Source: Spartobacteria bacterium (GTDB lineage Bacteria > Verrucomicrobiota > Verrucomicrobiia > Chthoniobacterales > UBA10450). Taken from it: 64,000 nt of DNA. Shown one piece after another: positions 44,098 to 52,222 of this stretch. Each line of letters begins with the position of its first letter. Position 1 is the stretch's first letter. Position numbers and translations under genes: made by a program. The notes under the pieces are model-generated. The model was given only the letters and a program-made list of their open reading frames with translations, was not told the origin of the DNA and searched no databases. The stretch spans positions 193,784 through 257,783 of the forward strand of contig PLCN01000021.1 of assembly GCA_003134785.1 (NCBI GenBank), in the 5' to 3' direction.

Positions 44098-45030
44098 CTA
44101 ATTCAACATCGCGGCAGGCCGCCCGCTGGCCGAAGGACATCGAACCTTCGCCGTTTCCCACTCCGAAAAATATTGGGAGAGGCCGCGCGCGAACTGGCGC
44201 GGGCGTTCCGAATAAAAGCGCTCACCGAGCACGATGGCGGTGCGTTCGAGTTCTTTTTCCCGGGACTCAATCAGCGCGTTGAGAAGACGGTCGCCCTGTT
44301 TCCGGGCGGGACCGATCGAACAGAGCCGCTCGGCAACAAAAGCAAGATCGTGAACCTGGCCGAGATATTGGCCGATCGATTTCAATTCGTCGTTCAGCTC
44401 TTTGAAGATCGCCGGCGCCAGCGGACGCAAAAGCCGCAGTTGATACCAAAGCTCCTTCGCCCGCTTGCGAAAGGTGTGCAGATTTTTCGTGTTCGTTTTT
44501 TTGATCGCGGTCTTTAGCGCTTTGCGGCCGCGCTTATAGGTCTTCTGCACGTTTTCCCGCAACCGTTTGCAACTGAGATCTTCCAGCGGCCATTCGCGGA
44601 CGCGATCGAGGGTCTGGGTCAATCGCTCTTCCGCTTCCTGGGGCCATTCCGAAAACGCCGCCAGAAAACTATCGAGCTCGAACGCGAGCAACTCTTCCGT
44701 TTCTTGAAAGCTGCGGCGCTTTCCGCGCGCGAATTCGCGCAACTGCCGCACGGTTTGCAACCGGACTTCCGCATCGCGGACTTCGGAAATGAGCTGACCC
44801 ACCTTCCCGAGACAGCGGTCTTCGCGTTTCCAAACGTCCGGCTTAATTTCGCCGCAAGCGAGGCGAAGAGCGGCTCGCGCTTTCTTCAAATGCTTCCGTG
44901 TTTCATGCACGGGCGAGCCTTTGCCGTTTTGTTCCGCCTTGCTCGCGCGGATCGCGCCTTCGATCTGGTGGCAGACGATGCGGCGAAGTCCGCCGCCGAG
45001 CGTTTCATCCTGTTGCAATTGGTAGCTCAT
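44098..45030 (-). CDS. CHAD-domain protein
   Basis: 310 residues from ATG 45030 (a 26-residue upstream extension overlaps the CYTH gene and looks non-coding). The two four-helix repeats of the CHAD fold are visible, starting with HETRKHLKKARAALRLA and later NLHTFRKRAKELWYQLRL. Both have the conserved His and basic residues that bind inorganic polyphosphate. CHAD proteins attach to polyphosphate granules. The CYTH gene lies 14 bases upstream on the same strand, the usual partner arrangement. Confidence 0.86.
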   Translation of the reverse strand: MSYQLQQDETLGGGLRRIVCHQIEGAIRASKAEQNGKGSPVHETRKHLKKARAALRLACGEIKPDVWKREDRCLGKVGQLISEVRDAEVRLQTVRQLREFARGKRRSFQETEELLAFELDSFLAAFSEWPQEAEERLTQTLDRVREWPLEDLSCKRLRENVQKTYKRGRKALKTAIKKTNTKNLHTFRKRAKELWYQLRLLRPLAPAIFKELNDELKSIGQYLGQVHDLAFVAERLCSIGPARKQGDRLLNALIESREKELERTAIVLGERFYSERPRQFARGLSQYFSEWETAKVRCPSASGRPAAMLN

Positions 45031-45044
45031 GGTTTTCCGGCGCG

Positions 45045-45521
45045 TCAGTCGTGCGCGAGCGCGACGTTGCTGTATTTCGGTTTGCCGGTCACATCGCGGC
45101 CGATCCAATCCGGCGGCTCAAACGCGGCACAGCTTCTTAGGTTATCGAATTCCACTTCAGCCACAACGAGGCCATCGTGCCGGCCGCGATAAATATCGAT
45201 CTCGACCGTGTGTCTTTTCCACGGCACGTCGTAGCGGACCTTGGTTAATCTGCGGCCGGCGGTCGCAGGCCAGAGCGCATTGAATTGCTCCACGCTCAGC
45301 CGGATCTCGCGCTCTTCGCGCTCGCCCTTTGTGCCCTGCTTGTAGGTGAGCGAGCGCACGGACCCCTTCTTGCGCAGACGAACCTGAAGACCGCCGCGCC
45401 CGACGGCGAGATAGCCCTGCTCGATCGTGTCGTGCGGATATTTCTTCAGGTTCGGCGGAAACCGTTTCAGCAAAAATTTCCGCTCGATCTCCCGTGAAGA
45501 TGGCTTTTTTGACGCGCTCAT
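45045..45521 (-). CDS. CYTH-domain protein (triphosphate tunnel metalloenzyme)
   Basis: 158 residues from ATG 45521; longer in-frame starts exist but lack the family opening. The signature EIERKFLL is at residues 11-18. Tunnel residues follow in LQVRLRKKGSVRSLTYKQG, ERDExE-like EREEREIRLS, VRYDVPWKRHTVEIDIYRG and VVAEVEFDN. Members hydrolyse inorganic triphosphate or short polyphosphate with Mg2+ or Mn2+. It is cotranscribed with CHAD and divergent from the exported phosphoesterase at 45740. The shared 218-base intergenic region contains the candidate Pho boxes. Confidence 0.86.
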   Translation of the reverse strand: MSASKKPSSREIERKFLLKRFPPNLKKYPHDTIEQGYLAVGRGGLQVRLRKKGSVRSLTYKQGTKGEREEREIRLSVEQFNALWPATAGRRLTKVRYDVPWKRHTVEIDIYRGRHDGLVVAEVEFDNLRSCAAFEPPDWIGRDVTGKPKYSNVALAHD

Positions 45522-45610
45522 GTTGGCCAGTCTTATTTTCGTGAAGGGAAAAAACATTGCCGAGACTTTTTTGTTTCGGTTCGCGAACAAGGCCCGTCAA
45601 AAATTTTTGT

Positions 45611-45669
45611 GTGACAATTAGATGGCACATGGCTCGCACGCTCCTTTGTATGTGACGAACAGGTGGCAG
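45611..45669. promoter_or_regulatory. Two candidate Pho boxes between CYTH/CHAD and phosphoesterase genes
   Basis: GTGACAA-TTAG-ATGGCAC (45611-45628) and GTGACGA-ACAG-GTGGCAG (45652-45669) share a 7-4-7 layout. Reverse-complemented they read GTGCCAT-N4-TTGTCAC and CTGCCAC-N4-TCGTCAC, close to the PhoB direct repeat CTGTCAT-N4-CTGTCAT. Similarity, position and neighbouring gene functions support the call; the exact consensus in this phylum is not known to me. Confidence 0.45.
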
Positions 45670-45739
45670 TGAAGTTAAGTTTATGTAACAACAGCGCCAC
45701 TCCTCTAGACGCCGCGGCGCGAGCGGTCTTTGCTCGGAT

Positions 45740-47065
45740 ATGATCGCGCCTCTTCGTATTTTCCTGGCGGTTTCGTTGCTCGGCTCTTGCTTCACGGCTG
45801 CGCGGACGCACGCGCAAAACAGTCCGTTGCCGCCTCCTGAAGCCGCTGGATTCGAGCACGTCATCGTGGTGATGATGGAGAACCGGTCGTTCGATCATTT
45901 TCTCGGATGGATGCCGGGAGCGAACGGCAAGCAAAGCGGGCTGACTTATCTCGACAGCAAGGGCGGCGTTCACCCCACCCATTCACTCGCGCCGGATTAC
46001 CAGGGCTGCGGGTTTCTCGATCCCGGCCATTCGTACAGTGACGGGCGCGTGCAATACAACAACGGCGGCGCGGATGGCTGGCTGCTCGACGGCTCGGACG
46101 AGAGCGACACGAATCCGAAACAGGCCAACGACATCTATGCCATCGGTTATTATGGAGCGGCCGACCTCCCGTTTCTCAGCGCGGCGGGATCGGCGTTCAC
46201 GGTCTGCGACAATTATTTCGCGGGAATTCTTTCCGCGACGTACCCGAACCGCTTTTACATGCACGCCGCGCAAACGGACCGGCTTTCCAACACGAGTGCG
46301 ACCTCGACACTCCCGACCATCTGGAGCCGGCTGGAGGAAAAGGGATTGAGCCGGCGATATTATTTCAGTGACGCTCCATTCCTCGCGCTTTGGGGAACGC
46401 GCTACGCCGATATCTCGAAACCGTTTTCGCAATTCCTGGCCGACGCCGCGGCCGGCACGCTTCCGAACGTGGCCTACATCGACCCGCGTTTCGAGGACGA
46501 AGGGAGTGGAACTTCAGGCGACGATCATCCGCACGCCGACATCCGAAACGGCGAAGTCTTTCTGAATCAGATTTATGATGCTCTGCGCCAGAGTCCGAAC
46601 TGGTCGAAGACTGTCCTCGTCATCAATTACGATGAATGGGGCGGGTTCTACGACCACGTGCTGCCGCCGCTCGCCCCGATCCCGACCGCGTCCGCTGCGG
46701 CGGGCGATACAGATGGGCGCCTCGGTTTCCGCGTTCCCTGTCTCGTCATCTCGCCTTACGCCCGGCGCAATTTTATCGCGCACGGCCAGTACGATCACAC
46801 GTCGATTCTGAAAATGATCGAGTGGCGGTTTGGGCTGCCGCCGCTCAGCGTGCGCGACGGGACCGCAAATAATCTCGCGGAGGTGCTCGATTTTTCCGCA
46901 GCGAGCTCGACCGCGCCGGTCTTCAATGTTCCGGGCGGCCCGTTCAATCCCGCGTGTCCGCCTGCGTCCCTGGTGGCGAACGATCCCGAGGCCGAGGAAT
47001 GGTCGGAAAACCTCGACAAGCTGAGAACGATGGCGCGCCAGAATGGCTTCAAAGGAGTGAAGTGA
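45740..47065 (+). CDS. Exported phosphoesterase (phospholipase C / acid phosphatase family)
   Basis: 441 residues with signal peptide (LRIFLAVSLLGSCFTAARTH). The phosphoesterase opening FEHVIVVMMENRSFDHFLG carries the metal-binding Glu-Asn of the AcpA/PLC family. Further family blocks: TVCDNYFAGILSATYPNRFY, WSRLEEKGLSRRYYFSD, VLVINYDEWGGFYDHVLPP and GFRVPCLVISPYARRNFI. Such enzymes release phosphate from phospholipids or phosphomonoesters outside the cytoplasm. The TGA stop overlaps the ATG of the next phosphoesterase by one base (TGATG). Candidate Pho boxes upstream suggest induction by phosphate shortage. Confidence 0.88.
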   Translation: MIAPLRIFLAVSLLGSCFTAARTHAQNSPLPPPEAAGFEHVIVVMMENRSFDHFLGWMPGANGKQSGLTYLDSKGGVHPTHSLAPDYQGCGFLDPGHSYSDGRVQYNNGGADGWLLDGSDESDTNPKQANDIYAIGYYGAADLPFLSAAGSAFTVCDNYFAGILSATYPNRFYMHAAQTDRLSNTSATSTLPTIWSRLEEKGLSRRYYFSDAPFLALWGTRYADISKPFSQFLADAAAGTLPNVAYIDPRFEDEGSGTSGDDHPHADIRNGEVFLNQIYDALRQSPNWSKTVLVINYDEWGGFYDHVLPPLAPIPTASAAAGDTDGRLGFRVPCLVISPYARRNFIAHGQYDHTSILKMIEWRFGLPPLSVRDGTANNLAEVLDFSAASSTAPVFNVPGGPFNPACPPASLVANDPEAEEWSENLDKLRTMARQNGFKGVK

Positions 47066-49512
47066 TGAAACGCGCATTGCTTCTTATTCTCGTCACTCTC
47101 TCTTCGTTCACGGTGGCTTCGCAGGTCAGCGCGCTGCCGCGGCCGGACCACATTGTCGTCGTGATCATGGAAAATCATTCCTACGGCCAGATAATCGGGG
47201 CGGCGGAGGCGCCAAACATCACCGCGCTCGCGGCGGAAGGCGCGAACTTCGTCAATGCGCCGACCGATCCAGTCGGCGCGACCAGCGGCTCGCACTCATT
47301 GAGACATCCGAGCCAGCCAAATTACCTCGAGCTCTTTTCGGGGAACAACCAAGGCACACTGCAGGACGGACACCCGGGCACGATCTCCGAACCGCTTTCC
47401 TCGCCACCGCCATTCGCTACGCCGAATCTTGCCGCGTCCTTGATCGCCTCCGGCTTCACGTTCGCCACTTACTCGCAGAATCTTCCGTCGGTTGGATTCG
47501 ACGGCGATAGTTACTCGACTGATCCCGCCTTGACCCAGTACCAGCGGAAGCACAATCCCGTCACGAACTGGCAGGCGGCGGACGCGCCGGCAAATCATCA
47601 TGTACCGCTTTCGACCAACCAGCCGTTCATCGCGTTTCCGACCGACGCGGCCGGTTACGCTGCGCTCCCTGCCATTTCCTTCGTGGTGCCGGACCAGCAG
47701 AACGACATGCACGACGGCTCGATCGCGCAGGCCGATGCGTGGCTGAAAAGCAACATCCTCGACGGCTACTATCAGTGGGCCAAGACGCACAACAGTTTGC
47801 TCATCGTGACGTTCGATGAAGACGGCGACAACACGCTGACGAATCAGATCCCGACGATTTTTGCCGGGGCGACGATCAAGCCCGGCAATTATTTTGAATC
47901 GAACATCAATCCGCCCGACATGCGCACGCCGGATGGACTCATCACGCCCACCGGCACGGCCATGACGCACTACAACGTTTTGCGCACGCTCGAAGACATG
48001 TACGGCCTTGCGCCCATTGGCGGTTCTGTGAACACGCCGTCGATCACCGACATCTTCCTCACCATTCCCACGACCGGACCGGTGGTGGTGCCGAACAATC
48101 TCAGCACGACGCAAGGCGACACCGGCAATTTGTTCCCGCTCTTTTCCATGAAGCCAATTCGTTACCAGCAGGTCTTCGAGAAGTCGCAGTTCAGCCGGTT
48201 CGCGGCCGGCGGTGAGATGATCGATACGATCGGCTTTCGGGCGCACGCGCCCGGAGTTCCCTTCAGCGGTTTCGTGGCGCAATTGCAGGTGAACCTTTCA
48301 ACCACGAGCAAGAATCCCGACGGGTTGAGCTCAACTTTTGCCGACAACATCGGACCGAATGACACTCAGGTTTTTTCCGGACCTATTGCCGTGTCGGCAA
48401 ACAACTCCACTTCGCCCGGCGCAGTGAACACCTTCGATATCGTGATTAGATTGAGCACGCCGTTTCTTTACAATCCCGCCGGCGGCAACCTGCTCATCGA
48501 CATTCGAAATTCGCAGGGTGGCTTTGAAATTCCTCCGCTCGATCAAGAGATCGACGCGACCAACGCGTTGGGCGATGCGGTCTCGCGCGTTTACAATGAC
48601 GGCGACGTGAATGCCACTACCGCTGGGCAATCGGGAACGATGGCGGAAAACGATACGGTCGGACTCGTGACGAGCTTCGGGACCATGGCGAATCCCGCGC
48701 CTTCACCAAGCCCGACGCCGACACCGCACTCATCATTATTGAACAGCTCGACGCGGCTGCGCACTGGGAGCGGGGATGATGTGATGATCGGCGGATTCAT
48801 CATCGGCGGACAAGTGAAGAAGAAGGTAATCGTTCGCGGGATCGGCCCGTCGCTCAAGATAAACGGAACGCCAATTCCAAACACGCTTCAGGATCCGGTG
48901 ATCGAATTAGACAAAAGCGACGGCACTGTCCTGGCGGCGAACGATGACTGGAAGACGACGCAACAATCCGAACTCGAAGCGAGCGGCCTCGCGCCCACAG
49001 ACGATCGGGAATCAGCGATCTCTATCTCACTCGATCCCGGCAATTATACCGTGGTGCTTTCGGGAAAGGGAGGCTCCAGTGGGATCGGTGTGGTGGAAGC
49101 GTACGATGTCGAGCAGGGGTCGGCCGCGATGCTGCTCAACCTCTCGACCCGCGGTCAGGTCCAGACCGGCGACAACGTGATGATCGGCGGCGTGATCATC
49201 GGCGGGCCTGATTATGCGCGGGTGATTTTCCGTGGGCTCGGGCCATCGATCTCCATCAATGGTGTCCCCCTTCCCGGCCGGCTGGCCGATCCGACGCTGG
49301 AATTGCATGACGAAAATGGCGCGCCTTTGGCCTTTGATGATGACTGGAAAGACAGTCAGCGGACTGAGATCGAGCAGAGCGGTCTTGCGCCGTCCGACGA
49401 TCACGAAGCGGCGATCATCGGGAGCTTCGCGCCTGGGCAATACACCGTTATTCTTCGCGGCAAGAATGACACTACCGGCATCGGCTTGTTCGAAGCCTAC
49501 AAGCTGAATTAG
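47065..49512 (+). CDS. Exported phosphoesterase with two C-terminal beta-repeat modules
   Basis: 815 residues from ATG 47065 (the open frame back to 46954 shadows the upstream gene). After a signal peptide (MKRALLLILVTLSSFTVASQ) comes a phosphoesterase domain, from HIVVVIMENHSYGQIIG to about residue 340, with NSLLIVTFDEDGDNTL supplying metal ligands. A middle region of about 200 residues is unassigned beta-rich sequence. Two tandem copies of a roughly 125-residue module follow a SPSPTPTP linker. They contain VIVRGIGPSLKINGTPIP and VIFRGLGPSISINGVPLP, ending VVEAYDVEQ and LFEAYKLN. These modules are a feature I associate with Verrucomicrobiota exported proteins. Confidence 0.86.
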   Translation: MKRALLLILVTLSSFTVASQVSALPRPDHIVVVIMENHSYGQIIGAAEAPNITALAAEGANFVNAPTDPVGATSGSHSLRHPSQPNYLELFSGNNQGTLQDGHPGTISEPLSSPPPFATPNLAASLIASGFTFATYSQNLPSVGFDGDSYSTDPALTQYQRKHNPVTNWQAADAPANHHVPLSTNQPFIAFPTDAAGYAALPAISFVVPDQQNDMHDGSIAQADAWLKSNILDGYYQWAKTHNSLLIVTFDEDGDNTLTNQIPTIFAGATIKPGNYFESNINPPDMRTPDGLITPTGTAMTHYNVLRTLEDMYGLAPIGGSVNTPSITDIFLTIPTTGPVVVPNNLSTTQGDTGNLFPLFSMKPIRYQQVFEKSQFSRFAAGGEMIDTIGFRAHAPGVPFSGFVAQLQVNLSTTSKNPDGLSSTFADNIGPNDTQVFSGPIAVSANNSTSPGAVNTFDIVIRLSTPFLYNPAGGNLLIDIRNSQGGFEIPPLDQEIDATNALGDAVSRVYNDGDVNATTAGQSGTMAENDTVGLVTSFGTMANPAPSPSPTPTPHSSLLNSSTRLRTGSGDDVMIGGFIIGGQVKKKVIVRGIGPSLKINGTPIPNTLQDPVIELDKSDGTVLAANDDWKTTQQSELEASGLAPTDDRESAISISLDPGNYTVVLSGKGGSSGIGVVEAYDVEQGSAAMLLNLSTRGQVQTGDNVMIGGVIIGGPDYARVIFRGLGPSISINGVPLPGRLADPTLELHDENGAPLAFDDDWKDSQRTEIEQSGLAPSDDHEAAIIGSFAPGQYTVILRGKNDTTGIGLFEAYKLN

Positions 49513-49541
49513 GTGGCGGCAGGGTCTGCGGTCCCGCTACC
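49512..49541. repeat. Hairpin repeat at the end of the phosphoesterase gene
   Basis: GGTGGCGGCAGGGTCTGCGG followed by TCCCGCTACC forms an imperfect palindrome that begins at the last base of the TAG stop. It has no T-run and may stabilise or end the transcript. Confidence 0.5.
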
Positions 49542-49569
49542 CGCTGTCATGGACGAACGCGAGACTCGG

Positions 49570-49887
49570 TCAGGGCAGAGCCGCCAAAGCTTCGACCAGC
49601 GCCGGAAGCGGCCAGGCGGAGATCAAGACGATGACAGCGAAGAAGAACAATTCCGCGAAGAAACTCGTTGGCGTTTCCTTTTTCCAATACTCTCTGCTGA
49701 TATCGCGAAAAGACGGGCGTTTACTCGAGGACGGAATGTTCCGTCGTGAATTGGCGTCGTCGGAATGTCGCCGTCCCGCTGAGTAGAAATTGCAGTCCAT
49801 CGCGGGCCGATGCGGCGTGTGCCGGTGCCTGATGCGGTCGTGTCGGCGGCTTCCTTGAGCGGCGTTGATTTGAGGTATTGGCTTCAT
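49570..49887 (-). CDS. Possible small membrane protein
   Basis: 105 residues from ATG 49887, or 76 from the ATG at 49800. Only the C-terminal part looks like protein: a charged FRDISREYWKKETPTS segment followed by one membrane helix (FFAELFFFAVIVLISAWPLP). The N-terminal half is basic and unremarkable. It is convergent with the phosphoesterase gene. No Shine-Dalgarno sequence is seen at either start, so the call is uncertain. Confidence 0.45.
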   Translation of the reverse strand: MKPIPQINAAQGSRRHDRIRHRHTPHRPAMDCNFYSAGRRHSDDANSRRNIPSSSKRPSFRDISREYWKKETPTSFFAELFFFAVIVLISAWPLPALVEALAALP

Positions 49888-50063
49888 GGCTGCCTGATAA
49901 TGCGTCCACGGAATTTAGTCAGGTTACGAAAAGTGAAGTTTGGGTGACGAACATGTCACGCCCAATTGGTCGTTAGGCCCAGAACACTTTCCACGGGCAG
50001 ATCTTCTACGCGCTGGGTCTTTCGAAAACCTCGGCCGTCGGGGTCGAAGAGAAATTCACCAGA

Positions 50064-50081
50064 TTGTCACTTGGCCGTCAT
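50064..50081 (+). promoter_or_regulatory. Candidate Pho box upstream of pstS-like gene
   Basis: TTGTCAC-TTGG-CCGTCAT has the 7-4-7 direct-repeat layout of a Pho box (CTGTCAT-N4-CTGTCAT), 56 bases before the start codon. A further related word, GTGACGAACATGTCACG, lies at 49944-49960. Confidence 0.48.
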
Positions 50082-50136
50082 CGAAAGGTGATGGACTGGA
50101 CATACGCAGTCTCATCTCCATCCAAACGCTTAAACT

Positions 50137-50955
50137 ATGAAAACAAAATTCACTACTCTGCTCTCCGCTTTCGCTCTCATTTGCATTTCTGTCACCGCGC
50201 AGGCCGAACGCCTCGTCATTAAAGGATCAGACACGCTCGGCGCGAAACTGGTCCCGCAGTTGGCCGAGCAATTCAAAACGCAAAATTCCGACGCGACTTT
50301 CGACATCGCGGCCGAGGGATCGACCACCGGTTTCGCGGCGCTGATCGATAGCACCGCGCAGATCGGCATGGCCAGCCGGCCCGCGAAGACTGAGGAGATC
50401 GCTGCAGCGAAGGCAAAGGGCGTCACGTTGAAGGAGACAATCGTCGCCTATGACGGCGTGGCGGTGATCGTGAACGCGGCGAACCCGGTCAAGGGCCTGA
50501 CGAAGAAGCAGGTCGAGCAGATCTTCACCGGCGAAGTGTCCGATTGGAGCGCAGTAGGCGGTTCGGGCGGTTCGATTTCCATCTACACCCGCAACACTTC
50601 GTCGGGGACGTATTCCGAATTCAAGGAACTCGCGATGAAGAAACGCGATTACGCGCCCTCCGCGCAAAAGATGGCGGGCAACGAGCAGATCGCCGCGGAA
50701 GTGGGAAAGAATCCGAATGGCGTCGGCTATGTCGGGCTCGCCTACGTCAAGGCGAAGGGAATCAAAGTGGTCTCGATCGATAGCGCGATGCCGTCAGTCG
50801 AGAGCGTGCAGAGCAAAAGTTATCCCTACGCGCGGCCGACCTTTTTTTATACGAACGGCGAACCGGCAGGGCTGGTGAAGGCGTTCGTTGATTTTACCCT
50901 GAGCCCGGCCGGGCAGAAAATCGTGGCTGATGTTGGTTTCGTTCCGATTCACTAG
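50137..50955 (+). CDS. pstS: Phosphate-binding protein PstS-like
   Basis: 272 residues with signal peptide (MKTKFTTLLSAFALICISVTAQA). The ligand-binding segments of the PstS family are visible: VIKGSDTLGAKLVPQLAEQF, AAEGSTTGFAALIDSTAQIG with the conserved Ser-Thr-Thr-Gly, DGVAVIVNAANPVKGLTKKQ, WSAVGGSGGSISIYTRNTSS with GTYSEF, and NPNGVGYVGLAYV. It is a periplasmic phosphate receptor. No pstCAB or phoU genes follow, so it is an orphan or extra copy. A terminator-like hairpin follows. Confidence 0.86.
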   Translation: MKTKFTTLLSAFALICISVTAQAERLVIKGSDTLGAKLVPQLAEQFKTQNSDATFDIAAEGSTTGFAALIDSTAQIGMASRPAKTEEIAAAKAKGVTLKETIVAYDGVAVIVNAANPVKGLTKKQVEQIFTGEVSDWSAVGGSGGSISIYTRNTSSGTYSEFKELAMKKRDYAPSAQKMAGNEQIAAEVGKNPNGVGYVGLAYVKAKGIKVVSIDSAMPSVESVQSKSYPYARPTFFYTNGEPAGLVKAFVDFTLSPAGQKIVADVGFVPIH

Positions 50956-50981
50956 GAACGCTCGCCCTGACTCTGCCTTGT

Positions 50982-51007
50982 AAGGCCGAACGGCCTTTTG
51001 CTTTTTC
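50982..51007 (+). terminator. Rho-independent terminator after pstS-like gene
   Basis: AAGGCCG-AA-CGGCCTT stem immediately followed by TTGCTTTTTC, 26 bases after the stop codon. Confidence 0.72.
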
Positions 51008-51095
51008 GTGCTCGTGCTCGTGATCGTGATCGAAATTACCGCGCACCGACAGAAGCGAGCACGAGCATGAGCACGATTACGATTACGATTACGAG
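51007..51095. repeat. Degenerate hexamer repeats forming a long inverted pair
   Basis: CGTGCTCGTGCTCGTGATCG at 51007 and GAGCACGAGCATGAGCACGA at 51057 are runs of diverged hexamers (CGTGCT/CGTGAT and GAGCAC/GATTAC) on opposite strands, ending in three GATTAC units. They could fold into one long stem. It lies between a terminator and the 3' end of the next gene. Confidence 0.7.
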
Positions 51096-51105
51096 AAGAA
51101 ATCCC

Positions 51106-51468
51106 TTATCGGACGTCGAAGAGCGAATGCTTGCGCGATTCTTCGAGAACGCGCGCTGAATTTCGATAATCCGCGGTGAGATAACTCGGAGTGAAGAATT
51201 GGGACGAGTCGCTCGAGCACGATTCCAGACGCAGCGGGATGTAACTCCAGAGCCGCGCGCTAAAAATCGGCGAACGCGCGGCCACTTCTTCCGCGGCCCG
51301 TCTCGCCTGAATCTCGTTCTCGAGATGCCGGGCGAATGCATCGACGATCGACGGCCCCCGTTGCAGCTCAAACGTTCCCGTCACAATCCTCGGAGGCAGC
51401 TCAGCCGTTTGCGCGGGAAGCCCGGCCACGCCGAGAACAAAGAAAGCGGCGATCAGAAAACGCTTCAC
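51106..51468 (-). CDS. Small exported protein of unknown function
   Basis: 120 residues with a good signal peptide (MKRFLIAAFFVLGVAGLPAQ). The mature part contains PRIVTGTFELQRGPSIVDAF, a helix ARHLENEIQARRAAEEVAAR and a final LTADYRNSARVLEESRKHSL. No family recognised. It ends near the hexamer repeat and begins about 110 bases downstream of the L,D-transpeptidase gene. Confidence 0.68.
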   Translation of the reverse strand: MKRFLIAAFFVLGVAGLPAQTAELPPRIVTGTFELQRGPSIVDAFARHLENEIQARRAAEEVAARSPIFSARLWSYIPLRLESCSSDSSQFFTPSYLTADYRNSARVLEESRKHSLFDVR

Positions 51469-51552
51469 CGCCGTCAGTTTCCGCCAGGACCGCGAAAAAC
51501 GAAAACCATTTCATGAGGACATGGATTCCGAACGTCCTTTGCGCTCCGCGCT

Positions 51553-51576
51553 CGGCGGTCATAGACCGCCGCTACA
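51553..51576. repeat. Short hairpin repeat (CGGCGGTCATAGACCGCCG)
   Basis: Same palindrome as 1265-1288 in opposite orientation, five bases before the end of the L,D-transpeptidase gene. It probably belongs to its 3' untranslated region. Confidence 0.68.
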
Positions 51577-51580
51577 AGAC

Positions 51581-52222
51581 TTAGTTCGCCAGCGCGAGCA
51601 GGCTGGGTTCTTCGGGCGGGAGGAAATCGCGGAGTGGCTTCGCGGAAATCCGAACGTGCGTTCCAATGTGCACAAGGCCGTAGAGCGTGATGACATCTTT
51701 CGAGCGCATGCGAATGCAACCAAAGCTGGCGCGACGGCCGATGCGTCGCTCTTCGGCGGTGCCGTGAATGTAAATGCAGCGATCGCGCGTATTCGCCGTC
51801 GTGCCGTCCATGCCGCGCAACCAAATCACACGGGAGACGATAGCATCGCGGCCAGGCGCATTCGCCTTCACGATCTCACCGGTAGCGTTCCGATTCTTGA
51901 TCACGGCGCCGATCGGCAAGCCATCGCCAATTTTCGCGCTGACGAAAGTTTCGCCCAGCGGCGTCCGGTAGCTGCCCACGGCGTCGCCGGTCCCGAACTT
52001 CGAGGTGGAAACGGGAAATCGCTTTACCACTTTCCCGCGCGCAACCAGGGCAAGCTCCTGGTCGGCCACGCTCACGACAATTTCCGAGGCGAAACCAGAA
52101 GCGCGAACGCAAGTTGCCGCCGCTTGCCCGAACACAAGCGCCAAAATTATGAGCGCCACTTTAGGTAGGGACGGCGCGCTGCGCCGTCCGCAATTTAGCT
52201 TCCGCGAACGAATCACGCTCAA
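51581..52222 (-). CDS. L,D-transpeptidase (YkuD domain), exported
   Basis: 213 residues if the TTG at 52222 is used. GTG at 52216 and GTG at 52159 are in-frame alternatives, and the first is coupled to the upstream stop. A hydrophobic export segment is ALIILALVFGQAAATCVRA. The YkuD catalytic motif is complete: His153 in IYIHGT, then RRASFGCIRM with Ser166, Cys169 and Arg171. Such enzymes make 3-3 peptidoglycan cross-links or attach proteins to the wall. The first codons cover the hairpin repeat at 52164-52190, so either the repeat has been taken into the coding sequence or the true start is GTG 52159. Confidence 0.85.
   Translation of the reverse strand: MSVIRSRKLNCGRRSAPSLPKVALIILALVFGQAAATCVRASGFASEIVVSVADQELALVARGKVVKRFPVSTSKFGTGDAVGSYRTPLGETFVSAKIGDGLPIGAVIKNRNATGEIVKANAPGRDAIVSRVIWLRGMDGTTANTRDRCIYIHGTAEERRIGRRASFGCIRMRSKDVITLYGLVHIGTHVRISAKPLRDFLPPEEPSLLALAN
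52164..52190. repeat. Hairpin repeat GTAGGGACGGCGCGCTGCGC inside 5' end of the YkuD frame
   Basis: The palindrome GGACGGCGCGCTGCGCCGTCC has a GTAG-type lead as in families B and D. It overlaps the apparent first 20 codons of the L,D-transpeptidase frame. Confidence 0.6.

Noticed and set aside
46954-47064. Upstream extension of the second phosphoesterase
   Set aside because: It overlaps the end of the preceding gene out of frame; the signal peptide begins at ATG 47065.
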